DNA of 64,000 bases, from positions 62,001 through 126,000 of the forward strand of contig NZ_CAMFKO010000002.1 in the NCBI RefSeq assembly GCF_945957265.1, in the 5' to 3' direction. Below the pieces are notes generated by a model. The model worked only from the letters and a program-made list of their open reading frames with translations. It searched no databases and was not told the DNA's origin. Of this stretch, positions 1 to 9,273 are shown piece by piece. The translations under genes and the position numbers were made by a program. The DNA is from an uncultured Dechloromonas sp. GTDB taxonomy: Bacteria > Pseudomonadota > Gammaproteobacteria > Burkholderiales > Rhodocyclaceae. The first letter of the stretch is position 1; each line of letters starts with the position of its first letter.

Positions 1-782
1 TGTCGCTGCTCTTTTCGGTCGTCACCGTCGCCCTGCTCGAAACCGACCTCAATGGAACCCTGCGGAGAAAACGCATGGAAAAAGCAATCAAGAAACTCAA
101 AGGCCATTTCATTCTGTGCGGCTACGGCCGCGTCGGGCGCAACATCGCGCATGAACTGGAGGCGACCAACCGGCACTTCGTGGGGATAGACGAGGATTTG
201 CAGCGCCTGGAGGACTACAAGGAACGCAACCCCGGCTTCCTCTACCTGCACGGCGACGCCAGCGACGACGATGTCCTGCTCGCCGCCGACCTGGAAGATG
301 CCCGGGGGCTGTTCGCCGTCACCGGCGACGACTCGCGCAACCTGATGATCGTCATCACCGCCAAGCAGCTGAAGCCGGAGTTGCGCGTCGTCGCCCGCTG
401 CACCGAGCAGCGCAATATCGAAAAGATGCGCAAGGCCGGGGCCGACGCCATCGTCTCGCCCGACTTTACCGGCGGCATGCGCATCGCGTCGGCGATGATC
501 CGTCCGCACGTGGTCTCCTTCCTCGACGAAATGCTGAAGTCGGAGAAGAACCTGCGCGTCGAGGAGGTGGCCGTGCCGGCCGGCTTCATCCCCAAGCCCC
601 TGGGCTCGCTGAAACTGCGCAGCGCCAATTACGTGCTGCTCGCCGTGCGCGAGCGCAACGGCGGGTGGCAGTTCAATCCGGACAAGGATTTCCTGCTCAA
701 GCCCGGCTTTACCTTGATCGCGATGGCCAGCCCGGTCGGGCGCATCGAGATCGAACAACTGTTGATCGAAACGGCCTCCTAG
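1..782 (+). CDS. Potassium channel / RCK-domain protein, C-terminal part (5' end outside window)
   Basis: The reading frame is open from the window edge, so the Met at base 75 is internal and the true start lies upstream. The visible 24 residues before it (hydrophobic, then a basic RRKR stretch) look like the end of a pore-helix segment joined to a cytoplasmic domain. The rest is an RCK_N/TrkA-N Rossmann domain with the NAD-binding motif [10 protein letters not shown] and an acidic residue ending strand 2 (GIDED), followed by an RCK_C domain. Such proteins form ligand-gated K+ channels in the inner membrane (Kch/MthK type). A K+ uptake subunit of the Trk type is less likely because of the preceding hydrophobic segment. 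The stop codon is followed 47 bases later by a cytochrome gene. Confidence 0.85.
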   Translation, partial: SLLFSVVTVALLETDLNGTLRRKRMEKAIKKLKGHFILCGYGRVGRNIAHELEATNRHFVGIDEDLQRLEDYKERNPGFLYLHGDASDDDVLLAADLEDARGLFAVTGDDSRNLMIVITAKQLKPELRVVARCTEQRNIEKMRKAGADAIVSPDFTGGMRIASAMIRPHVVSFLDEMLKSEKNLRVEEVAVPAGFIPKPLGSLKLRSANYVLLAVRERNGGWQFNPDKDFLLKPGFTLIAMASPVGRIEIEQLLIETAS

Positions 783-829
783 GGGGCTGCTGCGCCATTA
801 ACGAAACATGAAAATGTGAGGAAAGAAAG

Positions 830-1132
830 ATGAGCAAAACGCTGTTGTTGATCCTTGCCGGCATCGCCGCCGGCGGCACCGCGCAGGCCTCCGACGAACT
901 GGCCAAGGCCAAGAATTGCCTGACCTGCCACGCCGCCGACAAGAAGATCGTCGGGCCGTCCTACAAGGACATCGTCGCCAAGCGGGCCGGCGAGAAGGGA
1001 GCCGAGGCGGCGCTGGCCCAGAAGATCAAGGCCGGCAGCAAGAGCGAGTGGGGCACCGTTCCCATGCCCCCCAACAACGTCAGCGATGCCGAGGCCGCAA
1101 CCCTGGCCAAGTGGGTTCTCGCCCACAAGTAG
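830..1132 (+). CDS. Small periplasmic class I cytochrome c (c551/c552 type)
   Basis: This is a 100-residue protein with a Sec signal peptide of about 20 residues ending TAQA. It has one haem-binding CLTCH motif at residues 30-34 and a PMPPN segment that supplies the distal Met ligand. Size and motif order match the c551/c552 family of soluble electron carriers that deliver electrons to terminal oxidases or nitrite reductases in the periplasm. The start follows a purine-rich GAGGAAAGAAAG ribosome site. It stands alone between the channel gene and an MFS gene, so its partner cannot be deduced here. Confidence 0.9.
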   Translation: MSKTLLLILAGIAAGGTAQASDELAKAKNCLTCHAADKKIVGPSYKDIVAKRAGEKGAEAALAQKIKAGSKSEWGTVPMPPNNVSDAEAATLAKWVLAHK

Positions 1133-1206
1133 GCGGCGCCCGGCGGCCGGCTGCCCGCCATCGACCGCAGCCTGACTAAATAAAACAATATTCCCAGAGA
1201 GAGAAC

Positions 1207-2490
1207 ATGCTGAACCTGACTCCCGCGCAAATGCGCCGACGCTGGCTGGCCCTGGGCATCGTGGCCCTGGCCTACGTCCTGTCCTTCTTCCAGCGTTTCG
1301 CGCCGGCCGGCATCGCCAACGACCTGGCGGCCGCCTTCCAGACTTCGGCGGCCTCGCTCGGCGTGCTGGCGGCCACCTACTTTTATGTCTATACCGTCAT
1401 GCAGGTGCCCACCGGCATGCTGGCCGATACCCTGGGGCCGCGCCGCATCCTGGTGCTGGGCGGGGTGGTCGGCGGCATCGGCAGCTTCCTGTTCGGCTTT
1501 GCGCCGTCGCTCGACGTGGCCCTGTTCGGGCGGACCCTGATCGGCCTGGGCGTGTCGGTGACCTTCATCGCCATGCTCAAGCTGATCGCCGTCTGGTTCG
1601 AGGAGAACCGCTTCGCCACCATGGTCGGCATCTGCATGCTGATCGGCAACCTGGGGTCGGTGCTGGCCGGGGCGCCGCTCTCCGCCGTGGCGCAGGCGAC
1701 GGGGTGGCGCGGCGTGTTCATCGGCGTCGGGGCGCTTTCCCTGGTGCTCGCGGCGCTGTGCTGGCTGATCGTGCGCGACCGGCCGGAGCAGCCGGATGGC
1801 GTGCCCGGCGCGGCTCCCCGCTTCGACCGTACCGTCCTGCTCAACAGCCTGCTGTCGGTCGTGCGCAACCGCGCGACCTGGCCGGCCATCCTGGTCAATA
1901 CCGGAACCTGCGGTGCTTTCTTCACCTTCGCCGGTTTGTGGACCGTGCCCTACCTGATGCAGGTGCACGACATGGCGCGGCCGGTGGCGGCGTCGCATCT
2001 GTCGCTGTGGTTCGGCGGCTTCGCCGTCGGTTGCCTGCTGCTCGGCACGCTGTCGGATCGCCTGGGGCGGCGGAAGCCGGTCATCATCGCCGCCAGCCAT
2101 GTTTACGCGCTGGTCTGGCTGTGGCTGCTGTCCGGCATCCGTCTGCCGATCGAATTCTCCTACGCGATGTTCGGCCTGCTCGGCGTGGCCACGGCCGGCT
2201 TCTCCCTGACCTGGGCGTGTGCCAAGGAAGTCAATCCGCCGATGCTGTCGGGGATGTCGACCAGCGTCACGAACATGGGCAGTTTCCTCGCCGCCGCCTT
2301 GTGCCAGCCGCTGGTCGGCTGGGTCATGGATCTCGGCTGGCGGGGCGAGATGGTGGCCGGGGCCCGGGTCTACGATCTCGCCGCCTGGCGCGGCGGCCTG
2401 GGCGTTGCCGTGGCGCTGGCCCTGGCCGGTGCGGCGTGCAGCTGGTGGATCGTCGAAACGCGCTGCCGCAATATCTGGAAGCCGGCCTGA
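1207..2490 (+). CDS. MFS transporter
   Basis: A 427-residue, very hydrophobic protein with about 12 predicted membrane segments. It has an MFS signature between helices 2 and 3 (GMLADTLGPRRIL) and a second-half counterpart (GTLSDRLGRRKPV). The N-terminal region resembles the NarK/OxlT/NhhA-like MFS group that moves organic anions or metabolites, but I cannot assign a substrate. The ATG is preceded by GAGAGAGAAC. No partner gene is close enough to suggest a pathway. Confidence 0.85.
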   Translation: MLNLTPAQMRRRWLALGIVALAYVLSFFQRFAPAGIANDLAAAFQTSAASLGVLAATYFYVYTVMQVPTGMLADTLGPRRILVLGGVVGGIGSFLFGFAPSLDVALFGRTLIGLGVSVTFIAMLKLIAVWFEENRFATMVGICMLIGNLGSVLAGAPLSAVAQATGWRGVFIGVGALSLVLAALCWLIVRDRPEQPDGVPGAAPRFDRTVLLNSLLSVVRNRATWPAILVNTGTCGAFFTFAGLWTVPYLMQVHDMARPVAASHLSLWFGGFAVGCLLLGTLSDRLGRRKPVIIAASHVYALVWLWLLSGIRLPIEFSYAMFGLLGVATAGFSLTWACAKEVNPPMLSGMSTSVTNMGSFLAAALCQPLVGWVMDLGWRGEMVAGARVYDLAAWRGGLGVAVALALAGAACSWWIVETRCRNIWKPA

Positions 2491-2542
2491 TTCCAGCGGG
2501 CTGAAAACCCGCGGTAAATCAACGCGCTCGCGGCGCCCTGGC

Positions 2543-2579
2543 TTGCACTGCGCTCGTGAATTAGAGTATTCTTATATTC
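2543..2579 (+). promoter_or_regulatory. Possible promoter for the RND efflux pair, giving a near-leaderless mRNA
   Basis: TTGCAC (2543-2548) and TATTCT (2567-2572) are spaced by 18 bases. A start site 7-8 bases downstream would fall on or next to the ATG at 2580, which has no recognisable Shine-Dalgarno sequence. Inference from motif spacing only. Confidence 0.35.
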
Positions 2580-3569
2580 ATGAACGCAAATGCCTTTCGT
2601 CCTTTCGCGTGGGGCTTGCCCCTGTTTGTCGCGGCTGCGCTTGCCGCCGAGCCGGCCGCGGTCGTGACCGTGCGGCCGCATGCCGTCGATCTGGGCTTCC
2701 CGGCCGATGCGCTGGTCGAAGCCGTCCAGCAGACCACGGTCGGCGCCCGGCTGGCCGGGCGCATCCTCGAGGTCAGGGCCGATGCCGGGCAGGTGGTGAA
2801 CAAGGGCGACGTGCTGATGCGCCTTGATGCGCGCGAGGCCGCCGAAGCGGCGCGCGCCGCCGATGCCGTCCATGCCAATGCCAAGGTGCATTTCGAACGC
2901 CAGCAGCAACTCAAGGCGCAGAAATTCGTCAGCCAGGCGGCCGTCGACAAGGCCAGGGCCGATCTCGACGCTGCCGCGGCCAATCGCGCCGCGGCGGCTG
3001 CCGGGCAGAGCCATGCCACGGTCGTGGCGCCGATTTCCGGCGTCATCGCCCGTCGCCATGCCGAGGCGGGCGACATGGCCATGCCCGGGGCGCCGTTGTT
3101 CACGCTCTATCAGCCGGGCGGCTTGCGCGTGACGGCGAGCATTCCGCAGTATCGCCTGAAGGAGATGCGCGCCGTCGGGACGGCGCGGGTCGAGTTTCCG
3201 GAACTGGGCAAGTGGGTGACGGCGACCTCGGTCCAGGTCTTGCCGACAGCCGATGCGGCGACCCATGTCTCCCCGGTGCGGATCGGCTTGCCGGCGATGC
3301 CGGAAGCGATTCCCGGGATGTTCGCCCGCGTTCATTTCGTCACCGGGCAGGCCGAGAAACTGACCGTGCCGTCGGCTGCCGTCGTGCGCCGCGGCGAGGT
3401 CTCCGCCGTTTATGTGCAGGCGGCCGATGGCCGGTTTTCCCTGCGCCAGCTCCGTCTCGGCGATCCGGTCGGGCATGCCGAAATCGAGGTGCTGGCCGGG
3501 CTGGCGAGCGGCGACAAGGTGGCGACCGATCCGGTCCGGGTCGGCATCCAGCTCAAGTCAGGCAAATAA
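2580..3569 (+). CDS. RND efflux transporter, periplasmic adaptor (membrane fusion) subunit
   Basis: A 329-residue protein with an N-terminal signal peptide (cleavage likely after ALAA near residue 23). A split biotinyl-lipoyl domain follows (GARLAGRILEVRADAGQVVNKGD, then SHATVVAPISGVIARRHAEAGD) around an alpha-helical hairpin rich in Ala, Glu and Lys. The C-terminal beta-barrel and membrane-proximal domains complete the family layout. It would link the inner-membrane pump encoded next to an outer-membrane channel. The spacing to the permease gene is 3 bases. No outer-membrane factor gene is present, so a housekeeping TolC is probably used. Confidence 0.9.
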   Translation: MNANAFRPFAWGLPLFVAAALAAEPAAVVTVRPHAVDLGFPADALVEAVQQTTVGARLAGRILEVRADAGQVVNKGDVLMRLDAREAAEAARAADAVHANAKVHFERQQQLKAQKFVSQAAVDKARADLDAAAANRAAAAAGQSHATVVAPISGVIARRHAEAGDMAMPGAPLFTLYQPGGLRVTASIPQYRLKEMRAVGTARVEFPELGKWVTATSVQVLPTADAATHVSPVRIGLPAMPEAIPGMFARVHFVTGQAEKLTVPSAAVVRRGEVSAVYVQAADGRFSLRQLRLGDPVGHAEIEVLAGLASGDKVATDPVRVGIQLKSGK

Positions 3570-3572
3570 GCC

Positions 3573-6500
3573 GTGTCCGCCGCCAAGAATCCGCTGGGGG
3601 TTTCCGGGCGTATCGCCGCCCTGTTCCTGGCCTCGCGGATGACGCCGCTGCTTGCGCTGGTCGCCTTCCTGCTGGGCCTCTTTGCCACGCTGGTCACGCC
3701 GCGCGAGGAGGAGCCGCAGATCGACGTCACCATGGCCGACGTGCTGATCCCCTTCCCCGGCGCTTCGGCCAAGGATGTCGAGAACCTGGTCGCCCGGCCC
3801 GGCGAGCAGGTCCTGTCGCGCCTGCACGGCGTCGAGCATGTCTATTCGATGTCGCGCCCGGGCATGGCGGTGATCACGGTGCAGTTCGATGTCGGGGTGA
3901 AGTACAACGACGCGGTGCTGCGCCTGTACGACACGGTACATTCCCATCGCGACTGGCTGGCGCCCAACCTGGGGGTGCAGGAGCCGGTCATCAAACCGCG
4001 CGGCATCGACGACGTGCCCATCCTGTCGCTGACTTTCTGGACCGCCGATGCCGGGCGCTCGGCCTTCGAGCTGCAGCAGGTGGCGCGGGCCGTCGAGACC
4101 GAACTCAAGCGCATCAAGGGGACGCGCGACGTGTCCACGCTGGGCGGCCCGGATCACGCCATCCGCGTGCTGATGGATGCCGAGCGGATGAGCGCCTACG
4201 GGGTGACGCCGCAGGACCTGGCCGGGGCGCTCAAGGTATCGAACGCCTTGCAGCCGTCGGGCAGCCTGACGGCGGGCAATCGCGAGGTGCTGGTGCATAC
4301 CGGCACCTACCTGGAGTCGGCCGGCGACGTGAAGCAGCTGGTGGTGGCGGTGCGCGGCGACGAGAAATCGCGCAAGCCGGTCTTCATGAGCGATGTGGCG
4401 AGCGTCGAGGATGGCCCCGACCAGCCGCGCCGCTATGCCTGGTTCGGCAATCGCGAGGGCGAGTTCCCGGCGGTCACCGTGCAGTTGTCCAAGCAGCCGG
4501 GGGTCAATGCGGCCGATGTGGCCGGGGCGGCGGTGGCACGGGTGGCCTCCCTGCGCGATACGGTGATTCCGGAAGGCGTCGAGGTCACGGTCACCCGCAA
4601 TTACGGCGAGACGGCGACCGAGAAGGCGCAGAAACTGATCGGCAAGCTCATTTTCGCGACGGCTTTCGTGGTGGCTCTCGTCTTCTTCGCGCTGGGGCGC
4701 CGCGAGGCCGTGATCGTCGGCCTCGCCGTGACCCTGACCCTGGCGGCGACGCTGTTCGCGTCGTGGGCCTGGGGCTTCACGCTGAACCGGGTGTCGCTGT
4801 TCGCGCTGATCTTCTCGATCGGGATACTGGTCGATGATGCCATCGTGGTTGTTGAAAACATTCATCGCCACATGGCGATGAATGTTTCGGCGCAGGCTAA
4901 CGCGAGCGAAGCGACCGTTAAGTCCGCAGAAGCGGACGGCCGTAGCCAGAACATTCACCGCTGGCAAGGCCTGTATCCGGAAAAGAAGCTCGCGGAGATC
5001 ATTCCGGACGCCGTCGACGAAGTCGGCGGCCCGACCATCCTGGCCACCCTGACGGTCATCGCCGCCCTGCTGCCGATGGCCTTCGTGACCGGGCTGATGG
5101 GGCCGTACATGAGCCCGATCCCGATCAATTCGTCGATGGGCATGGCCATTTCGCTGGCGGTCGCCTTCGTCGTCACGCCCTGGCTGGCCGCCCGCCTGAT
5201 GAAGGCGCCGGGCCATGCGCCGGGCGGCGACCGGGTTTCCCGGCTCGACGCCAGGCTGGATGCGACCTTCCGCCGGCTGCTGACGCCCTTCCTCGACCCG
5301 CTCACCGGCGGTGCGGCGCGGCGCAAGCTGGCGCTGGCGATCGTCCTGCTCATTCTCGGCTCGGTGTCGCTCGCCTGGTTGCAGCTGGTCGTTCTGAAAA
5401 TGCTGCCCTTCGACAACAAGAGCGAGTTCCAGGTCGTGCTCGACATGCCCGTCGGCACGCCCGTCGAGGAAACGGCGCGCGTGCTGCACGAGATCGGCGG
5501 CGAGCTGGCGAAGGAAGCCGATGTCGTGAATTACCAGGCCTATGCCGGCACGGCCAGCCCGATCAACTTCAACGGCCTGGTGCGCCAGTACTACCTGCGC
5601 GCCGCGCCGGAAAAGGGCGACATCCAGGTCAACCTGGCCGACAAGCACCATCGCACGCGGCAGAGCCACGACATCGCGGTGGCGGTTCGCCAGCGCATCG
5701 AGGCCATCGGCCAGGCCAACGGCGGTGTTGCCAAGGTCGTCGAGGTGCCGCCGGGGCCGCCGGTCATGTCGCCCATCGTCGCCGAGGTCTACGGCCCCGA
5801 TTACGCCGGCCAGATGGCCGTCGGCAAGCGGGTGCGGGCGGCTTTCGGGCAGAGCGCCGACGTCGTCGCCGTGGATGACAGCGTCGAGGCGGACAGCCGC
5901 AAGCTGGTGCTGCATGTGCTGCAGAGCAAGGCGGCGCAGCTCGGCGTGGCGCAGAGCGATATCGTCGAGGTGGTCGGCATGGGGCTGGCCGGGATGGACG
6001 TGACGCCGGCCCGCAATGCCGATTCGAAGCACGAGGTGCCGGTCCGGATCGTCCTGCCGGCGGAGCGCCAGTCGTCGCTCGACGCCTTGCTGAAGCTGCG
6101 CGTGCGTTCGCGCGACGGGCGGCTGGTCGCCGTTTCCGAGTTGGTCGAGGTGCGCGACGCGGCGCGCGAGAAGGCCGTTTTCCACAAGGACCTGCTGCCC
6201 GTGGTCTATGTCGTCGGCGACATGGGCGGCAAACTTGATTCCCCTCTCTACGGCATGTTCGACATCCGTTCGCGGATCAACGGCATGGCCCTCGACGAGG
6301 GGGGAACGCTGGGCGAATGGTTCATCCGCCAGCCGCCGGACCCCTATGCGGGCTATAGCGTGAAGTGGGACGGCGAGTGGAAGGTGACCTACCAAACCTT
6401 CCGCGACATGGGGATCGCCTATGGCGTCGGCCTGATCCTGATCTACCTGCTGGTCGTCGCCCACTTCGGCTCGTATTCGGTGCCGCTGATCATCATGGCG

Positions 6501-6881
6501 CCGATCCCGCTGACACTCATCGGCGTCATGCCGGGGCACGCGCTGTTCGGCGCGCAATTCACCGCCACCTCGATGATCGGCATGATCGCCCTGGCCGGCA
6601 TCATCGTCCGCAACTCCATCCTGCTGGTCGATTTCATCCGGCAGCAGGTGGCCGGCGGCATGAACGTCCGCGACGCGGTGATCCAGTCGGCCGCCGTGCG
6701 CGCCAAGCCGATCGCCCTGACCGCGCTGGCCGCCATGCTCGGCGCCTTGTTCATCGTCGACGACCCGATCTTCAACGGCCTGGCGCTGGCGCTCATCTTC
6801 GGCATCCTGGTGTCCACGCTGCTCACCCTGGTGGTGATTCCCGTGCTCTATTTCTCAGCCTTCGGAAAGGAAAAATCATGA
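3573..6881 (+). CDS. RND efflux transporter, permease subunit
   Basis: A 1102-residue AcrB/MexB-superfamily pump with a GTG start. It has 12 membrane helices arranged 1+5 around two large periplasmic loops; the proton-relay pair is in helix 4 (GILVDDAIVVVEN, Asp near 421-422). A second-half signature (GIIVRNSILLVDFIRQQ) is intact. The sequence is closest in style to the divergent group of single-adaptor RND pumps rather than to CusA. Directly after helix 4 there is an extra segment of about 35-40 residues (about 428-465), where homologues have a short loop. At DNA level this is built of inverted repeats (see the separate entry). The stop overlaps the next ATG (ATGA). Confidence 0.92.
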   Translation: MSAAKNPLGVSGRIAALFLASRMTPLLALVAFLLGLFATLVTPREEEPQIDVTMADVLIPFPGASAKDVENLVARPGEQVLSRLHGVEHVYSMSRPGMAVITVQFDVGVKYNDAVLRLYDTVHSHRDWLAPNLGVQEPVIKPRGIDDVPILSLTFWTADAGRSAFELQQVARAVETELKRIKGTRDVSTLGGPDHAIRVLMDAERMSAYGVTPQDLAGALKVSNALQPSGSLTAGNREVLVHTGTYLESAGDVKQLVVAVRGDEKSRKPVFMSDVASVEDGPDQPRRYAWFGNREGEFPAVTVQLSKQPGVNAADVAGAAVARVASLRDTVIPEGVEVTVTRNYGETATEKAQKLIGKLIFATAFVVALVFFALGRREAVIVGLAVTLTLAATLFASWAWGFTLNRVSLFALIFSIGILVDDAIVVVENIHRHMAMNVSAQANASEATVKSAEADGRSQNIHRWQGLYPEKKLAEIIPDAVDEVGGPTILATLTVIAALLPMAFVTGLMGPYMSPIPINSSMGMAISLAVAFVVTPWLAARLMKAPGHAPGGDRVSRLDARLDATFRRLLTPFLDPLTGGAARRKLALAIVLLILGSVSLAWLQLVVLKMLPFDNKSEFQVVLDMPVGTPVEETARVLHEIGGELAKEADVVNYQAYAGTASPINFNGLVRQYYLRAAPEKGDIQVNLADKHHRTRQSHDIAVAVRQRIEAIGQANGGVAKVVEVPPGPPVMSPIVAEVYGPDYAGQMAVGKRVRAAFGQSADVVAVDDSVEADSRKLVLHVLQSKAAQLGVAQSDIVEVVGMGLAGMDVTPARNADSKHEVPVRIVLPAERQSSLDALLKLRVRSRDGRLVAVSELVEVRDAAREKAVFHKDLLPVVYVVGDMGGKLDSPLYGMFDIRSRINGMALDEGGTLGEWFIRQPPDPYAGYSVKWDGEWKVTYQTFRDMGIAYGVGLILIYLLVVAHFGSYSVPLIIMAPIPLTLIGVMPGHALFGAQFTATSMIGMIALAGIIVRNSILLVDFIRQQVAGGMNVRDAVIQSAAVRAKPIALTALAAMLGALFIVDDPIFNGLALALIFGILVSTLLTLVVIPVLYFSAFGKEKS
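4856..4966 (+). repeat. In-frame palindromic (fold-back) insertion inside the RND permease gene
   Basis: Bases 4856-4869 and 4874-4887 form a perfect 14-base inverted repeat with a 4-base loop. An imperfect third copy of the arm (AACATTCACCGC) returns at 4952-4963, so the stretch between (about 4874-4963) is itself bounded by inverted repeats. Inside it lie a GTCCGC/GCGGAC hairpin and a GGCTAACG/CGTAGCC pairing. The reading frame stays open throughout. The layout resembles small palindromic elements that insert within coding sequences in frame, as in Rickettsia RPE, but no family can be named from this one copy. Confidence 0.6.
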
Positions 6882-7105
6882 CCATCGAACGCGTGATCCG
6901 GATCATGGCCGGCAGCTTCATCCTGTTGTCGCTGGCACTGGGCGTCGACGAGAGCCCGCTGTTCGTCTCCCGCTGGTTCCTCGCCTTCACCGCCTTCGTC
7001 GGCTTCAACCTGCTGCAGAGCGGGTTTACGGGCTTCTGCCCGCCGGAAAAACTGCTGCGCCGGATGGGCTTCCGGAAGGGCGACGGCGGCGCTTGTTGCG
7101 AATAA
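6878..7105 (+). CDS. DUF2892 / YgaP-like small membrane protein
   Basis: A 75-residue protein whose ATG overlaps the permease stop codon, so it is translationally coupled. It starts with the family pattern MTIERVIRIMAGSFILLSLALG and has a second membrane segment (FLAFTAFVGFNLLQSGFTGFCP) with the conserved Gly-Phe-Cys-Pro, then a short basic tail ending CCE. Members of this family are two-helix inner-membrane proteins, often next to rhodanese or efflux genes; their function is unknown. The 3' end lies in a GC-rich dyad (GGCGGC/GCCGCC, about 7084-7116). Confidence 0.85.
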   Translation: MTIERVIRIMAGSFILLSLALGVDESPLFVSRWFLAFTAFVGFNLLQSGFTGFCPPEKLLRRMGFRKGDGGACCE

Positions 7106-7268
7106 GCAACGCCGCCGAAAGTACTTTCAGGTCAAGGATTAATAGTCTGTCGTAAGCGCTTGTTGTATATGCGCAATGTCTTTTTTCTGTAGTGCAATCG
7201 ATTTAGGCTGAAAGTAATATTTTTCTCGGCTACACTGCCAGCCATGTTCATGTTCCGGTAGCCGAATC

Positions 7269-9212
7269 TTGCCTGTCAGCCCGACCGTTCCCGGTCGAAA
7301 ATATGGTCTCGTTGCCTTCGCGGCTCTTCTGCTGGTGTGGAGCCTGATCGGCCACGACCTGTGGATGCTCGCTTACCCCGTGAAGTCGGGGCTTGCCCTG
7401 TCGGCCGTCGGGAACCTGCGCGCCGATCTGCCCAGGGTGGGCTGCGTGCTGGCGCTGGGGGCATTGCTGACCCTGCTCGTCTGGCAGGCGTGCCGGCACA
7501 TGCGGCGCACCGGGGTCGAGGCGTCGGCCCGGCTGGCCTTGCAGAGGCTGATCGTCGATCACGCGTCGGAAGCCATGATGCTGACCGACAGCGCGCAACG
7601 CATTTTGTCGGTGAACGCCGCGTTCACCGCCATCACCGGCTACGCATCGGAAGAGGTCATCGGCCTGACGCCGACCCGCCTCAGCGCCGGGCACCAGGGC
7701 CTGACCGGACATCGCAACGTCTGGGATTTCGTCGCCGAGAATGCCTACTGGGAAGGCGAGCTGTGGGACAGGCGCAAGGATGGCACGATCTATCCCAAGC
7801 AGATGCGCATCACGGCCATCTGCGAGGATGGCGTGCATATCTCGCACTATGTCGCGGTTTTCTGCGATGCCAGCGAGAGCAAGGCGCAGGCCCAGCGCCT
7901 CGAGTATCTCGCCCGCCACGACCCGCTGACCAACCTGCCCAATCGCCTGGCGCTGGATGCCCATTTGCTCAAGGCGCTCGACGGGGCGGTGCCGGGCATC
8001 GACCGCATGGCCTTGCTGGTCATCGATCTCGACAATTTCAAGACGGTCAACGACTCGCTCGGCCATCCCGCCGGCGACCGCCTGCTGGCCGAACTGGCGC
8101 GCCGGCTCGGGGCCAGCATGGACCAGGCCCGGCGCCTGTTCCGCCTGGGCGGCGACGAATTCGTCATCTTCATCGAGCAGCTCGATAACGAGGAAACGGC
8201 CATCGCGCTGGCCGATCGCCTGATCAAGCTGATCAGCGAGCCTTGCGACGTCGATGGCCATATCCTGCACATGACGTCGTCGATCGGCATCAGCCTCTAT
8301 CCCGAGGACGGACGGGACGGCCAGGCGCTGATCCGCAACGCCGACACCGCCATGTATTACGCCAAGGCCCACGGCCGGGCCAACTACAAGTTCTTCACCG
8401 AGCCGATGAACGCGGCGGCCACCAAGCGCCTGCACCTGGAAAGCGAGTTGTGGCGCGCGCTGGCCGAGAACCAGCTGGTCCTGCACTACCAGCCGCAGGT
8501 CGATCTGCTCAGCGGCAAGGTGGTCGGCGTCGAGGCGCTGGTCCGTTGGCGCCACCCGCAGCGCGGGCTGATCGGGCCGGCCGAGTTCATCCCGGTGGCC
8601 GAAGAGTGCGGCCTGATCCTGCCCCTCGGTCACTGGGTGCTGCTCACCGCCTGCCGCCAGGTGCGCTCCTGGCTGGACCAGGGCGTCGACATGGGCGAGA
8701 TGGCGGTCAACATATCGGCGCACCAGTTCCGCCAGCCGGAATTCGCGCGCTCGGTGCGCGCCATCCTGGCCGAGACCGGCGTCAGCGCCAACCGGCTGGA
8801 GCTGGAAATCACCGAAAGCACCGTCATGCACGGCGTCGACGAGGCGATCCGCACGCTGGCCGAGCTCAAGGACATGGGCATCAAGCTGGCGATCGACGAT
8901 TTCGGGACGGGCTACTCGTCGCTGGCCTACCTGCGCCGCTTCCCGCTCGATCGCCTGAAGATCGACCGCTCCTTCCTCGCCGATGTCGACAGCGATCCCG
9001 ATGCCGCGTCGCTGCTCACCTCCATCGTGCTGCTCGGCCGTTCGCTCGGCTTGCAGCTCGTCGCCGAGGGCGTCGAGAATTTTGCCCAGGCCGAGTTCCT
9101 GCGCACCCTGGAATGCGAGCGGGTGCAGGGCTTCCATTTCTACCAGCCGGCGTCGGCCGAAGAGGTTGTCGGTTTCGGCGGCTTCGGCCTGTTCAGGGCG
9201 CTTCCCGCCTGA
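7269..9212 (+). CDS. Membrane-anchored PAS-GGDEF-EAL cyclic-di-GMP enzyme
   Basis: A 647-residue protein with two N-terminal membrane segments (about residues 12-32 and 55-72). A PAS domain follows (about 85-205, with RILSVNAAFTAITGYASEEV), then a GGDEF domain with intact RLGGDEF at about 292-298, and an EAL domain with EALVRWRHP at 422 and DDFGTGYSSL near 544. Both catalytic signatures are complete, so diguanylate cyclase and/or phosphodiesterase activity is possible; many such hybrids act mainly as phosphodiesterases. The frame begins with TTG at 7269 and has no strong ribosome site, so the exact start is uncertain. The gene is not in an operon. Confidence 0.9.
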   Translation: MPVSPTVPGRKYGLVAFAALLLVWSLIGHDLWMLAYPVKSGLALSAVGNLRADLPRVGCVLALGALLTLLVWQACRHMRRTGVEASARLALQRLIVDHASEAMMLTDSAQRILSVNAAFTAITGYASEEVIGLTPTRLSAGHQGLTGHRNVWDFVAENAYWEGELWDRRKDGTIYPKQMRITAICEDGVHISHYVAVFCDASESKAQAQRLEYLARHDPLTNLPNRLALDAHLLKALDGAVPGIDRMALLVIDLDNFKTVNDSLGHPAGDRLLAELARRLGASMDQARRLFRLGGDEFVIFIEQLDNEETAIALADRLIKLISEPCDVDGHILHMTSSIGISLYPEDGRDGQALIRNADTAMYYAKAHGRANYKFFTEPMNAAATKRLHLESELWRALAENQLVLHYQPQVDLLSGKVVGVEALVRWRHPQRGLIGPAEFIPVAEECGLILPLGHWVLLTACRQVRSWLDQGVDMGEMAVNISAHQFRQPEFARSVRAILAETGVSANRLELEITESTVMHGVDEAIRTLAELKDMGIKLAIDDFGTGYSSLAYLRRFPLDRLKIDRSFLADVDSDPDAASLLTSIVLLGRSLGLQLVAEGVENFAQAEFLRTLECERVQGFHFYQPASAEEVVGFGGFGLFRALPA

Positions 9213-9273
9213 ACGGTCTTGACCCGGCCTGGCGCTTGCCTAAAATTCGAGGCTTCTCGACTGGGAGTTTTCT

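Noticed and set aside
7117..7128. GAAAGTACTTTC palindrome after the DUF2892 gene as an operator
   Set aside because: A lone 12-base palindrome 140 bases from the next start, with no second copy; too weak to call.
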